Of a stretch of DNA of 64,000 nt, positions 8,501 through 16,965 are shown in pieces. The notes under the pieces are model-generated. The model saw nothing but the letters and a program-made list of their open reading frames with translations, made no database searches and had not been told where the DNA came from. This stretch comes from Paractinoplanes ferrugineus (GTDB lineage Bacteria; Actinomycetota; Actinomycetes; Mycobacteriales; Micromonosporaceae), in contig NZ_BOMM01000035.1 in NCBI RefSeq assembly GCF_016862195.1, forward strand, positions 1 through 64,000, written 5' to 3'. The position numbers and the translations under genes were made by a program. Numbering within the stretch: the first letter of the stretch is position 1; each line of letters starts with the position of its first letter.

Positions 8501-10231
8501 CTATTTCTGGAACCGCACCGTCGCCAGCGTGTCGAGAGTGGACAGGCTGGCGACGGTCAGGCCGCCGTCGCCGAGGGTCCACAGGTTGTCGCCGATCACC
8601 AGCGAGCGCCGCACGTAGCCGTCGAGGTGGCCGACTTCCCGCAGCTTGTCGCCCTCCACTCGGAAACCGGTCGCACCTTCGCGGGACCCCTTGACCGGCA
8701 GGACAAGCAGGCTGGTCGCGGGCCACCACAGCAGCGCACGCGGATCGAATTCGGCATCGGACACCGCCCGCGCCGTCACGTGTTGATCGAGGCGGCGCGG
8801 GGTGGCGTCGCCGACATCGAACAGCGAGACCGACATCCCCTGACGTACGCCATCAGGGCTGGCCTCCTGACCGACGCCCACGAGGCGATCCTCGCCGACC
8901 TGCTGAAGGTGCGCCGAATAGCCGGTGATCTTCAGTTGACCGGTGACGCGAGGCGCGGTCGGGTCGCTGAGGTCGAGGCTGTAGAGCGGATCGGTCTGCC
9001 GGAACGTCACCACGTAGGCGCGGGACCCGAGGAAACGTACGGCATAGATCTGCTCGTCGGCCCCCAGCCCGCCGACCTCGCCGACCGGCACCAGATCGCC
9101 GCCGTGGTTCTCCAGCACCCGCACGGCTGACTCGTTCTTCGCGGTCGTGGCGACCCGCAGCCGACCGTCCCACTCGGACATCGCGTATTGGTCGAGCAGC
9201 GTCCCGGGAACCGTTCCGGAGCCGACGAGGACCGGTTTGCCCCCGGTCGGCGGCGTGGCGAACTGGAAGATCTCGGTGCCCGGCTCCGCTGTTCGGTCGT
9301 TGGCGATGTAGAGGGTGGACGGCGTCCCGTAGACCATCTCGCCGTCGGCGACCACACCCAGCGGGTTGCCGCTGTCGAGGGCCGGCGCGTTCAGGTCGAA
9401 GGTGAGCAGAGTGAGCAGGCTCGCCCCGGAGAACGACTTGGGCCGCCGCACGTCGTCGCAGCCGAGCCGACCGGTGGCGGCCGACCCGCCGCCGGTCACC
9501 TGCCATGACGGCAGCCAGGCGTCGATCGGTGCGGTGCCGATCGCCGCCCGGTTCTCCCGCAGCAGGACGTCGTCGCGGGCGGCGGTCGTCGGGAAGTTGA
9601 TCCGGGGGATGGAGCTGAGCACCACCCGGGCAACGTTGCCGGTCTGCCGGGCATCCACCACCCGCCCCACGCTCCGATAGTGGCTGAGCACTTTCGGAGC
9701 ACCGGTCAGATCGACAAATGTCAGGTCCACATTGCCGTTGGGCGGCAGCAACCCGCCGCGGAGCCGGCCCGCCATGGTCCGCTCAGCGGTCAGCACCAGC
9801 GCGTGGTCGCCGGACAGGAGCAGCTGGGCGGCTCCGGGCGAACCGAGCGCCACGCTGCCGGTCACCGACCGGGTGGCCGGGTCGATCACCCGCAACGTCC
9901 CCCGGTCGATCGTGACGATCCGCCGGCCGTCGGTCTTGACGACGTCCGGTTCGTCGACGCCGGGCTCGTGCACGTTGGTGCTGGAATGCGGCGGGGTGGA
10001 GGCGGCCCGCCCGACGCCCGACCAGGACTCCGGCATCGGCGCGGTGAGCCCGTAGCTCGTGACGGTGCGCTGGGTCGCCGCCCGCAGTTCGGTCAGCAGG
10101 CTGTCGCAGGAGTCGAAGGCGACGAGGTCGAGCTGCGGTCGGGCCGACGGCGTGGCCGGGCCCGGCGTGGCGGCGGTGGTGCAGCCACCGAGGGTGAGGA
10201 GCGTGGCGAGAAGCAGAACCGGTCGGCGCAT
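8501..10231 (-). CDS. secreted beta-propeller lipoprotein
   Basis: A 576-residue exported lipoprotein. The signal peptide ends in the lipobox LGGC with Cys17, followed by a Thr/Ala/Pro linker. The body resembles the Beta_propel family (secreted proteins with a C-terminal propeller distantly related to WD40), with recurring strands such as EPDVVKTDGRRIVTIDRGTLRVID, AYVVTFRQTDPLYSLDLSDP and LLWWPATSLLVLPV. Family members are surface proteins of unknown biochemical role, sometimes protease-inhibitor-like. The Lrp-family gene lies just upstream on the same strand. Confidence 0.88.
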   Translation of the reverse strand: MRRPVLLLATLLTLGGCTTAATPGPATPSARPQLDLVAFDSCDSLLTELRAATQRTVTSYGLTAPMPESWSGVGRAASTPPHSSTNVHEPGVDEPDVVKTDGRRIVTIDRGTLRVIDPATRSVTGSVALGSPGAAQLLLSGDHALVLTAERTMAGRLRGGLLPPNGNVDLTFVDLTGAPKVLSHYRSVGRVVDARQTGNVARVVLSSIPRINFPTTAARDDVLLRENRAAIGTAPIDAWLPSWQVTGGGSAATGRLGCDDVRRPKSFSGASLLTLLTFDLNAPALDSGNPLGVVADGEMVYGTPSTLYIANDRTAEPGTEIFQFATPPTGGKPVLVGSGTVPGTLLDQYAMSEWDGRLRVATTAKNESAVRVLENHGGDLVPVGEVGGLGADEQIYAVRFLGSRAYVVTFRQTDPLYSLDLSDPTAPRVTGQLKITGYSAHLQQVGEDRLVGVGQEASPDGVRQGMSVSLFDVGDATPRRLDQHVTARAVSDAEFDPRALLWWPATSLLVLPVKGSREGATGFRVEGDKLREVGHLDGYVRRSLVIGDNLWTLGDGGLTVASLSTLDTLATVRFQK

Positions 10232-10244
10232 GGCCGGTTGGACG

Positions 10245-10712
10245 CTAGCCCGAGATGGTCGGTTCCGGCGCCGGGGCCACGGTCGCAGTCTCCACCAGCC
10301 GGGACAGCACGATCATGCTGCGGGTCGAGGTGACGAACGATTCGGCCCGCAGCCGTTCAAGGGCCTGCTCGAGGTGCCCGATGTCGGCGGCCCGCAGGTG
10401 GACGAGCGCGTCGGCCTGCCCGGACACCGTGTAGGCGCCGATCACCTCGGGGTGCCGCCGGGTCGCCACCGTGATCTGTGCGGGAGTGGTCCGCCCGGTG
10501 CAGAACAGCTCGACGAACGCCTCGGTCGTCCAGCCCACCGCCGAGGGTTCGATCACGGCGGTGAAGCCCTTGATCACCCCGTCCGAGCGGAGACGATCGA
10601 CCCGCCGCTTCACCGCCGGCGCGGAGAGCGAGACCTTTGACCCTATTTCCGCGTACGACGCTCGCGCATCGGCGACCAGTAACGCAATGATTCGCTGGTC
10701 TACGGCGTCCAT
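10245..10712 (-). CDS. Lrp/AsnC family transcriptional regulator
   Basis: Winged helix-turn-helix at the N-terminus (MDAVDQRIIALLVADARAS, then LSAPAVKRRVDRLRSDG) followed by an effector-binding RAM/ACT-like domain (ITVATRRHPEVIGAYTVSGQADALVHLRA). This gives about 155 residues from the ATG at 10712; an upstream in-frame start at 10739 would add nine residues. It is divergent from the DDAH-like gene across about 73 bases, the classic arrangement for an Lrp-type regulator that controls an amino-acid catabolic gene, here plausibly arginine or a methylarginine. Confidence 0.92.
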   Translation of the reverse strand: MDAVDQRIIALLVADARASYAEIGSKVSLSAPAVKRRVDRLRSDGVIKGFTAVIEPSAVGWTTEAFVELFCTGRTTPAQITVATRRHPEVIGAYTVSGQADALVHLRAADIGHLEQALERLRAESFVTSTRSMIVLSRLVETATVAPAPEPTISG

Positions 10713-10772
10713 CTGCAACGATTCGCCTCCATCACACAAGATTTCTCGCTGTTTCGTACGCTCAAGCCTACT

Positions 10773-10785
10773 TACGCTTTACCTC
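10773..10785 (+). promoter_or_regulatory. possible -10 element of a leaderless transcript
   Basis: TACGCT at 10773-10778 fits the actinobacterial TANNNT -10 element and is followed by exactly seven bases before the ATG at 10786. No Shine-Dalgarno sequence precedes that ATG. Together these suggest that transcription and translation of the DDAH-like gene start at the same base. Confidence 0.4.
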
Positions 10786-11613
10786 ATGAGCCAGACGGAG
10801 CGCTTGCCGCGAAACCGGACATATCTGATGTGTCCGCCGGAGCACTTCACGGTCGAGTACGCCATCAATCCGTGGATGGACACCACCGTCCCGGTCGACG
10901 CGGCGCTTGCCGTCAAGCAGTGGGATCTCCTGCGTACGACCCTTGTCGACCTCGGCCACACCGTCCACGTGCTCGCCCCGGTCGCCGGCCTGCCCGACAT
11001 GGTCTACGCGGCCAACGGCGCCTTCTCGGTCGACGGCACGGTCTACGGCGCGCGCTTCCGCTATCCGCAGCGCGCCGACGAGGCCGCGGCGCATCGCGAC
11101 TTCTACGAGACGTCGCAGTGGAGCTACCAGGCGGCCGAGCACGTCAACGAGGGTGAGGGCGACTTCGCCTACCTCCCCGAGGCGCATGGTGGCCTGATCC
11201 TGGCCGGCTACGGCTTCCGCACCGACTCCAAGGCGCATGCCGAGGCCCAGGAAATGCTCGGCCGCCCGGTCGTCTCCCTCCGGCTGGTCGACCCGGCCTT
11301 CTACCACCTCGACACGGCGCTGGCCGCCCTCGACGACCACAACGTCACCTACTACCCCGACGCGTTCTCGGTCTCCTCGCAGCGGGTGCTCGCGCAGCTT
11401 TTCCCGGACGCGGTGCTCGCCGACCGGGCCGACGCCGAGGCGTTCGGGCTCAATTTGGTAAGTGACGGTCGTCACGTCGTGCTCAACACCGAAGCCACCG
11501 CGATGGCCGAAAAGGTGCGCGCCGCCGGTTACCACCCGGTGCCCGTCGAGTTGACCGAGCTCAAGCGGGGCGGCGGCAGCGTGAAGTGCGCGGTGGCCGA
11601 GCTAAGGCCCTGA
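10786..11613 (+). CDS. dimethylarginine dimethylaminohydrolase/amidinotransferase-family protein
   Basis: A 275-residue member of the guanidino-group-modifying superfamily. The likely catalytic triad is present: the Cys in GGGSVKCAV (Cys268), the His in FYHLDT (His174) and acidic residues in NEGEGDF (121-127). The N-terminal LMCPPEHF and NPW motifs match the DDAH/arginine-deiminase-like group. It would hydrolyse a guanidino compound (dimethylarginine or arginine) to a citrulline-type product. Substrate is not decidable from sequence alone. Divergent Lrp regulator upstream; bpa follows 36 bases downstream. Confidence 0.85.
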   Translation: MSQTERLPRNRTYLMCPPEHFTVEYAINPWMDTTVPVDAALAVKQWDLLRTTLVDLGHTVHVLAPVAGLPDMVYAANGAFSVDGTVYGARFRYPQRADEAAAHRDFYETSQWSYQAAEHVNEGEGDFAYLPEAHGGLILAGYGFRTDSKAHAEAQEMLGRPVVSLRLVDPAFYHLDTALAALDDHNVTYYPDAFSVSSQRVLAQLFPDAVLADRADAEAFGLNLVSDGRHVVLNTEATAMAEKVRAAGYHPVPVELTELKRGGGSVKCAVAELRP

Positions 11614-11649
11614 AGCAGAGCGTGGAACGCGTGCGGGAAGATGGATCGC

Positions 11650-12222
11650 ATGACCGACGACAACCGCACCGCGGAGAAGCAGGAAGACGGCTCCGTCATC
11701 GTGGTCGGGCCGGACGGCCGCCCGATGGGCACGGTCGAGTCCGACGGCACCCTGACCCCTGAGGAGCCGGGCAACCTGATCGAGCAGCCCGCCAAGGTCA
11801 TGCGCATCGGCAGCATGATCAAGCAGTTGCTCGAGGAGGTGCGGACCGCCCCGCTCGACGAGGCGAGCCGCGGCCGGCTCCGGGAGATTCACCAGCGCTC
11901 CATCACCGAGCTCGAGGACGGTCTCGCCCCCGAGCTGCGCGACGAGCTGGAACGGTTGTCGCTGCCGTTCGAGGGTGAGACCCCGCCCAGCGAGTCCGAG
12001 CTGCGCATCGCCCAGGCTCAGCTGGTCGGCTGGCTCGAAGGCCTCTTCCACGGCATCCAGGCCGCTCTGGTAGCCCAGCAGATGGCCGCCCGCCTCCAAC
12101 TGGAGCAGATGCGCGGTGGTGGCGCGGGCGGTGGCCGCCCGGCGCTTCCGATGGGTCGCCTGCCCGGCATGCCGGGTCAGCCGCAAAACCCGGGCGAGGG
12201 GCCGACCGGGCAATATCTCTAG
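11650..12222 (+). CDS. bpa: bacterial proteasome activator Bpa/PafE
   Basis: A 190-residue protein matching the Bpa family (DUF2587). The core VEQPAKVMRIG-like segment, here IEQPAKVMRIGSMIKQLLEE, and the run LRIAQAQLVGWLEGLFHGIQ are strongly conserved. The C-terminus GQYL is the proteasome-docking motif that opens the 20S gate. The protein forms an ATP-independent ring delivering damaged proteins (known for the mycobacterial homologue). ATG 11650 is preferred over 11641 because the GGAAG sequence is correctly spaced from it. The Gly/Pro-rich tail before GQYL is the usual flexible linker. Its stop overlaps the convergent HAD gene stop in a shared CTAG. Confidence 0.95.
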   Translation: MTDDNRTAEKQEDGSVIVVGPDGRPMGTVESDGTLTPEEPGNLIEQPAKVMRIGSMIKQLLEEVRTAPLDEASRGRLREIHQRSITELEDGLAPELRDELERLSLPFEGETPPSESELRIAQAQLVGWLEGLFHGIQAALVAQQMAARLQLEQMRGGGAGGGRPALPMGRLPGMPGQPQNPGEGPTGQYL

Positions 12223-13022
12223 AGGTCGAAGGCGTCACGCAGATAACGCGCCACGCCGTCCTCCTCGTTCGTGAGACCCACCTCGTCGGCCACCGCGCGG
12301 ACGGCGGGGTGGGCGTTACCCATCGCCACCCCGTGGCCGACCCACGTCAGCATCGGGATGTCGTTGGGCATGTCGCCGAAGGCCAGCACCCCGCTCGCCT
12401 CGATGTCGGACAGGGAACACAGCCAGGCCAGCCCGGCCGCCTTGGTCACCCCGGCCGCCGAGATCTCCACCAGTGCGCTCCTGGACGAGTGGGTCACCGT
12501 CGCGATCTCTCCGAGCAGGCCGCTGACCAGCTCGTAGAACTCATCGGCGGTGTAGTTGGCCGAGCGCACGAGAAGCTTCACGGCCGGCACCGAGGTGAGT
12601 TCCTCGGCGGTGGCGATGGCCCGGATCGTCTGGTCCGGTTTGGCCCAGCGCACCGGCCAGGCCTGTTCGTGCCAGAACGACCGGCCCTCGTCGACCTCGA
12701 CCGCCAGGGTGATGTCCGGAACGGCCTCCCGCAGTCGCTTCGTCACGTCGAGCAGGATGTCGGCGGCGAGCGGCTGGGCGCGCAGCACGCGATCGGTCCG
12801 CGGGTCGTAGACCACCGCGCCGTTGGCGCAGACCGCCGGCACCGGTTCCGGCATCTGGTCGTAGAGCTGCCGGAGCCAGCGGACCGGACGGCCGGTCACG
12901 AGCACGAAAGGGACAGGCAGGGCGCGGATCACCTCGAGCGTGTCCTTGCTCAGCGTGCCGTCGTCGCGAATGAGGGTGCCGTCGATGTCCGAGGCGACAA
13001 GCTGGAAAGGGTATTGAGCCAT
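12219..13022 (-). CDS. HAD superfamily Cof-type phosphatase (second of tandem pair)
   Basis: A 267-residue Cof/IIB-type HAD hydrolase. Motif I is SDIDGTLI (nucleophile Asp and DxD acid/base), motif II VTGRP, and motif IV GDMPNDIPML with the two Mg-binding Asp residues; a Cof-type cap lies between. Substrates are usually phosphorylated sugars or cofactors such as FMN or pyridoxal phosphate; it cannot be specified here. Its ATG overlaps the stop of the upstream HAD gene (TGATG), so the two are translationally coupled. Confidence 0.92.
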   Translation of the reverse strand: MAQYPFQLVASDIDGTLIRDDGTLSKDTLEVIRALPVPFVLVTGRPVRWLRQLYDQMPEPVPAVCANGAVVYDPRTDRVLRAQPLAADILLDVTKRLREAVPDITLAVEVDEGRSFWHEQAWPVRWAKPDQTIRAIATAEELTSVPAVKLLVRSANYTADEFYELVSGLLGEIATVTHSSRSALVEISAAGVTKAAGLAWLCSLSDIEASGVLAFGDMPNDIPMLTWVGHGVAMGNAHPAVRAVADEVGLTNEEDGVARYLRDAFDL

Positions 13023-13834
13023 CACCTCGACAGTAACTTGTCGAGATAGACCGCCACCCCGTCCTCGTCGTTGGACAACGTCACCTCGTCGGCCACCGCC
13101 ATGACGGCCGGATGGGCGTTGGCGACCGCCACCCGGCTCCACCCGGCCCAGGCGAACATCGGCAGGTCATTAGGCATGTCGCCGAAGACCAGCACATCGC
13201 GCGGGTCGACCCCGACGGCCTCGGCGACCACCGACAGGCCGGTGCCCTTGTCGACGCCGGCCGGGCAGATCTCGACATAGTCGAGGCCGGCCTGGGTGAC
13301 CGAGGCCACGTGCGGCGGAACGATGCGTCGGGCCACCTCGAGCAGATCGTCGACGTGATAGTCGAACGACCGGGCGAACGCCTTGATCACATCGCCGCCG
13401 AGGCATTCGGCTCGCTCGCGCCGCTCGACCACCACGGGATAGCGCCAGGTGGGGTCGTAGTCGCCCCACAGCGGGGAGTCGTCGTGCTCGAGCGCTTCCA
13501 CCAGCACCGAGAGCGCACCGACCTCGGCCTCGAGGTCGGCCAGCACCCGGGCCAGCGTCGATCCGGCGAGCCGGGAGCGCAGCAGGTAGCTCGACTCGGC
13601 CTGGTCGAGCACCCAGCCGCCTTGGGCGAGCACCAGAAAATCAGCCACCCGGATGTCGTTACGGGTGAGCGACGTCAGGCGCGGCCCCCGGCCGGTCGCG
13701 CCGACGATCCGAATGCCGGCGGCCCGGACTCGTTCGAGAACCTCATGGGTGTACGCGGACACGGTGTCGTCGCTGCGCACCAGTGTGCCGTCGAGATCCG
13801 TCGCGATCAGCTTGGGGAGTCCAGGCTTGACCAT
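13022..13834 (-). CDS. HAD superfamily Cof-type phosphatase (first of tandem pair)
   Basis: A 270-residue paralogue of the next gene, with motif I ATDLDGTLV, motif II GATGRG and motif IV FGDMPNDLPMF. The pair shares the C-terminal pattern ANAHPAVMAVADEVTLSNDEDGVA versus GNAHPAVRAVADEVGLTNEEDGVA, so it probably arose by tandem duplication. It lies 111 bases behind serS on the same strand. Its GGAGG ribosome binding site sits inside a hairpin. Confidence 0.92.
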   Translation of the reverse strand: MVKPGLPKLIATDLDGTLVRSDDTVSAYTHEVLERVRAAGIRIVGATGRGPRLTSLTRNDIRVADFLVLAQGGWVLDQAESSYLLRSRLAGSTLARVLADLEAEVGALSVLVEALEHDDSPLWGDYDPTWRYPVVVERRERAECLGGDVIKAFARSFDYHVDDLLEVARRIVPPHVASVTQAGLDYVEICPAGVDKGTGLSVVAEAVGVDPRDVLVFGDMPNDLPMFAWAGWSRVAVANAHPAVMAVADEVTLSNDEDGVAVYLDKLLSR

Positions 13835-13840
13835 CGATAA

Positions 13841-13872
13841 CCTCCGAGGGTGGGGCTTGACCCCCGCGGAGG
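13841..13872 (-). promoter_or_regulatory. hairpin covering the ribosome binding site of the first HAD gene
   Basis: Read on the minus strand, CCTCCG (13872-13867) pairs with CGGAGG (13846-13841), and inside it a GGGG run can pair with CCCC. The 3' arm contains the GGAGG Shine-Dalgarno, six bases before the ATG at 13834. This could be a weak serS terminator, a translation-limiting structure, or both. Confidence 0.5.
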
Positions 13873-13945
13873 GCGGAAGGAAAACGGTACACCTGCGCAG
13901 CTAGCAGCGACTATGACTTTTGGTAGCGGGCAGATGTATTGCCCG

Positions 13946-15208
13946 TTAGCGGGCCGGTTCGAAGACGTCGCGACCACCGAGGTAGGGCTGGAGTGCCTTG
14001 GGCACCCGCACCGAACCATCCGGCTGCTGGTGGTTCTCCAGGATCGGAATCAGCCACCGGGTGGTCGCGAGCGTGCCGTTCAGGGTGGCCGCGGTCTGCG
14101 GTTTGCCGTCGGCGTCGCGGTAGCGGATGTTGAGCCGCCGCGCCTGGAACGTCGTGCAGTTCGACGTCGAGGTGACCTCGCGGTAGCGCTCCTGCGACGG
14201 CACCCAGGCCTCGCAGTCGAACTTCCGCGTCGCGCTCGAACCGAGGTCGCCCGCCGCCACGTCGATCACGCGGTAGGGGATCTCGACCTTGGCGAGCATC
14301 TCCTCCTCCATCGCGAGCAGCTTCTGGTGCTCCTCGGCGGCCTGCTCCGGCTTGCAGAACGAGAACATCTCGACCTTGTCGAACTGGTGCACCCGAAGGA
14401 TTCCGCGCACGTCCTTGCCGTAGGACCCGGCCTCCCGGCGATAGCACGACGACCAGCCGGCATAGCGCATCGGTCCGGCTTCGAGATCCAGGATCTCGCT
14501 TGCGTGGTACGCGGCGAGCGCGACCTCCGAGGTGCCGACCAGATAGAGGTCGTCGGCCTCGAGACGGTAGACCTCGCTGGCATGGGCGCCGAGGAAGCCG
14601 GTGCCCTCCATCGACTCCGGTTTGACCATGCTCGGGGTGATCGACGGGGTGAAGCCGTGTTCCACCGCCTGGTTGATCGCCATCTGCAGCATGCCGAGTT
14701 GGAGCAGGGCGCCGACCCCGGTCAGGAAGTAGAAGCGCGAGCCGGAGACCTTGGCACCGCGCTCGGTGTCGATCGCCTTGAGGGCCTCACCGATCTCGAG
14801 GTGGTCCTTCGGGTTCTCGATCACCGGGCGGTCACCGACCTCGCGGAGCACCACGAAGTCGTCCTCGCCACCCGGCGGCACGCCGTCCTGCACGATGTTG
14901 GGCACCGCGAGCTGCGCCTGGCGCAGCGTGTCGTCGGCGGCCGAGGTGGCCGCGGCGGCCGCCTTGACCTCGCCGGCCAGCTCCTTGGTGCGAGCCAGCA
15001 GCGCCGCCTTCTCGTCGCCGGACGCCCTCGGCACCTGCTTGCTCAGCGAGTTCTGCTCGGCCCGGAGAGCCTCGAACCGTTGCGTGGCGGCCCGGCGCTC
15101 CTCGTCGGCGCGCAGCAGCGCATCCACCAGGTCGGTGGACTCGCCGCGCAGACGCTGGCTGGCACGGATCAGCTCGGGGTCCTCGCGAAGCAGGCGCAGG
15201 TCAATCAC
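13946..15208 (-). CDS. serS: seryl-tRNA synthetase
   Basis: Class II aminoacyl-tRNA synthetase of 420 residues, the standard size. The N-terminal coiled-coil arm (about 1-105, with the GDEKAALLARTKEL stretch) binds tRNA-Ser. The catalytic domain holds the TxE serine-binding loop (TSE 226-228), motif 2 around 249-280 (YRREAG, RVHQFDKVEMF) and motif 3 (NGTLATTRWLIPILE). No T-box or other leader is obvious upstream. serS close to pheA also occurs near the origin in Streptomyces (recalled), which helps place this window. Confidence 0.98.
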   Translation of the reverse strand: MIDLRLLREDPELIRASQRLRGESTDLVDALLRADEERRAATQRFEALRAEQNSLSKQVPRASGDEKAALLARTKELAGEVKAAAAATSAADDTLRQAQLAVPNIVQDGVPPGGEDDFVVLREVGDRPVIENPKDHLEIGEALKAIDTERGAKVSGSRFYFLTGVGALLQLGMLQMAINQAVEHGFTPSITPSMVKPESMEGTGFLGAHASEVYRLEADDLYLVGTSEVALAAYHASEILDLEAGPMRYAGWSSCYRREAGSYGKDVRGILRVHQFDKVEMFSFCKPEQAAEEHQKLLAMEEEMLAKVEIPYRVIDVAAGDLGSSATRKFDCEAWVPSQERYREVTSTSNCTTFQARRLNIRYRDADGKPQTAATLNGTLATTRWLIPILENHQQPDGSVRVPKALQPYLGGRDVFEPAR

Positions 15209-15240
15209 GAGGCGAGCCTACCGGCGCGCCCGTACCGACT

Positions 15241-16002
15241 TCACCCGGATATCCCCTGTCGTCCCGAACCGCTGGGTGTGTCGTGATCGTTGCCCAGCAT
15301 CGTGAACGGCTTGGCCGGCCCGACCGTGAGCTCGAACGGCTCGTCGACCGGCACCTGTTCGTCGCCGTCAGTGGCCGGGCGCCGCCAGGTCCAGGAGCCG
15401 GACCGGTCGGAGTAGTAAAGCGCCAGCATCGCGAAGAACACCCCGGCCGCCGCGCACCAGAGGCCGCGGCCGTAACCGATGTGCATCTGCCCCGGATCGA
15501 GCGACATGCTGTAGAGATTGGGCACCACCCGGCTCTGCCCGCCGATCGACACCATGAGCGCGAAGAGCAGCCCGAACAGGGTGCCGCCCACGCTGAGCCC
15601 GGCGAGCCGCACCCAGCGGCGCCCGGCTTGCGGCCCGAAGATCGTCAGCACCACGGCGACGACGAGCGGGAAGACACCGACCAGGAAGGCGGCACCGAGC
15701 GCACCGAGCTCGGAGATGTCGGTCGGCACCGGGCGGTCCCCGAAGTCCCCGTCGGAGCCGAAGACCGCCGCGTCGACGGTGGTGACCTGCCACTCCGAGA
15801 CGAGCGATGCGAGCAGGGCGACGGCGCCGAGCAGCGCGGCGAGCGGCACCAGCCGCCGGTCGGTGGTCAGGCCGCGACCGAGGTCGGCGAGCTGCCGGCG
15901 GCGCCCGGTGGGAGGTGCCTGCACCGGGCCGAACTCGGCCACCGTCTCGGCCGGCGGCGGGTCGAGATCGATCGGGGGGCGCTCGGGGGGCATGAGACCC
16001 AT
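15241..16002 (-). CDS. membrane protein of unknown function
   Basis: About 253 residues with a Pro-rich cytoplasmic N-terminus and four hydrophobic segments: LVPLAALLGAVALLASLV, AFLVGVFPLVVAVVLTIF, LSVGGTLFGLLFALMVSI and AAAGVFFAMLALYY. An acidic tail follows (DGDEQVPVDEPFEL). No domain is recognised. The start is uncertain: ATG 16002 and ATG 15993 are both plausible and neither has a strong ribosome binding site. It is on the same strand as serS, 32 bases upstream, and divergent from osmC. Confidence 0.7.
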   Translation of the reverse strand: MGLMPPERPPIDLDPPPAETVAEFGPVQAPPTGRRRQLADLGRGLTTDRRLVPLAALLGAVALLASLVSEWQVTTVDAAVFGSDGDFGDRPVPTDISELGALGAAFLVGVFPLVVAVVLTIFGPQAGRRWVRLAGLSVGGTLFGLLFALMVSIGGQSRVVPNLYSMSLDPGQMHIGYGRGLWCAAAGVFFAMLALYYSDRSGSWTWRRPATDGDEQVPVDEPFELTVGPAKPFTMLGNDHDTPSGSGRQGISG

Positions 16003-16059
16003 GATGGCCCGTGCCCGGTCGCCCGGCCAGGCCCCGCGGGATGGTCTAGCGTTTTGGGC

Positions 16060-16488
16060 ATGCCTATTCGCACCGCTACTGCCCGCTGGGATGGGAACCT
16101 CACCGAGGGTTCCGGCACGATCAAGACCGGCAAGGGTGGCTACCAGGGGAACTACTCGTTCAAGTCGCGCTTCGAAGAGGGCGAGGGGACGAACCCGGAA
16201 GAGCTGATCGCCGCCGCGCACTCCGGCTGCTACTCGATGGCGTTCTCGAAGGCGCTCGCCGACGCGGGTTACACCGACACCGCGGTCGAGACCGTGGCCA
16301 AGCTCCACTTCGACAAGACCGACGCCGGCTTCAGCGTCACCAAGATCGACCTCGAGACCGTCGGCACCGTGCCCGGCATCGACGACTCCGAGTTCCAGAA
16401 GATCGCCCAGGCCGCCAAGGAGGGCTGCCCGATCTCTCGGCTGCTCGCCCCGGGCACCGAGATCACGCTCTCCGCGAAGCTCGCCTAG
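16060..16488 (+). CDS. osmC: OsmC-family peroxiredoxin
   Basis: A 142-residue OsmC/Ohr-family hydroperoxide reductase. The two redox cysteines are in place: Cys57 in AAHSGCYSM and Cys123 in EGCPIS. The NPEELIAAAH segment and the N-terminal TARWDGNL favour the OsmC branch over Ohr. It reduces organic hydroperoxides using thiol donors. It stands alone, followed by a strong hairpin terminator. Confidence 0.93.
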   Translation: MPIRTATARWDGNLTEGSGTIKTGKGGYQGNYSFKSRFEEGEGTNPEELIAAAHSGCYSMAFSKALADAGYTDTAVETVAKLHFDKTDAGFSVTKIDLETVGTVPGIDDSEFQKIAQAAKEGCPISRLLAPGTEITLSAKLA

Positions 16489-16497
16489 CAGCAAAGC

Positions 16498-16523
16498 CCG
16501 GTGCGGGCCCGAGCCCGCACCGG
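16498..16523 (+). terminator. strong hairpin after osmC
   Basis: Eleven-bp perfect stem, CCGGTGCGGGC at 16498-16508 and its reverse complement at 16513-16523, with the tetraloop CCGA. It lies 10 bases after the osmC stop. There is no U-run, as is usual for GC-rich actinobacterial terminators. Confidence 0.75.
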
Positions 16524-16538
16524 CACGCTCGCGGCACA

Positions 16539-16901
16539 ATGGGGACTGTGCCGGTCGAGATGAGTCGCGAGCGCTTCGAAGAACTCGTCGGTGAGGCGCT
16601 CGACGAAGTGCCCGTCGAACTGCTGTCGATGATGAACAACGTGGTCTTCATGGTCGAGGACGCGCCCCCCGACGGCAGCGAGGACCTGCTCGGACTGTAC
16701 GAGGGGACGGCGCTCACCGATCGGGGATGGGACTACGCGGGCGTGCTGCCCGACCGCATCACCATCTACCGCCTGGCGACGCTACGGGTCTGCGACACCG
16801 AGACCGACGTGATCGACGAGGTCGCGATCACCGTCGTGCACGAGATCGCCCACCACTTCGGCATAGATGATCACCGGTTGCATGAGCTGGGTTGGGGCTG
16901 A
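16539..16901 (+). CDS. minimal zincin-type metallopeptidase
   Basis: A 120-residue protein of the small metallopeptidase family (PF06262 type, minimal zincin). The zinc site HEIAHHFGIDDHRLHELGW occupies residues 101-119: His101, Glu102 and His105 form the HExxH core, with further His and Asp residues as the third ligand. Conserved upstream segments include ELLSMMNNVVFMVED and LLGLYEGTAL. No signal peptide, so cytoplasmic. Physiological substrate unknown. Start ATG 16539, with a GTG nine bases downstream as an alternative. Confidence 0.9.
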   Translation: MGTVPVEMSRERFEELVGEALDEVPVELLSMMNNVVFMVEDAPPDGSEDLLGLYEGTALTDRGWDYAGVLPDRITIYRLATLRVCDTETDVIDEVAITVVHEIAHHFGIDDHRLHELGWG

Positions 16902-16965
16902 CGGAGGAGTCCACTTTTGGTGGGGGGTCCTACCCTGGTGCCACATCGCACACAGGAGGACGTTC

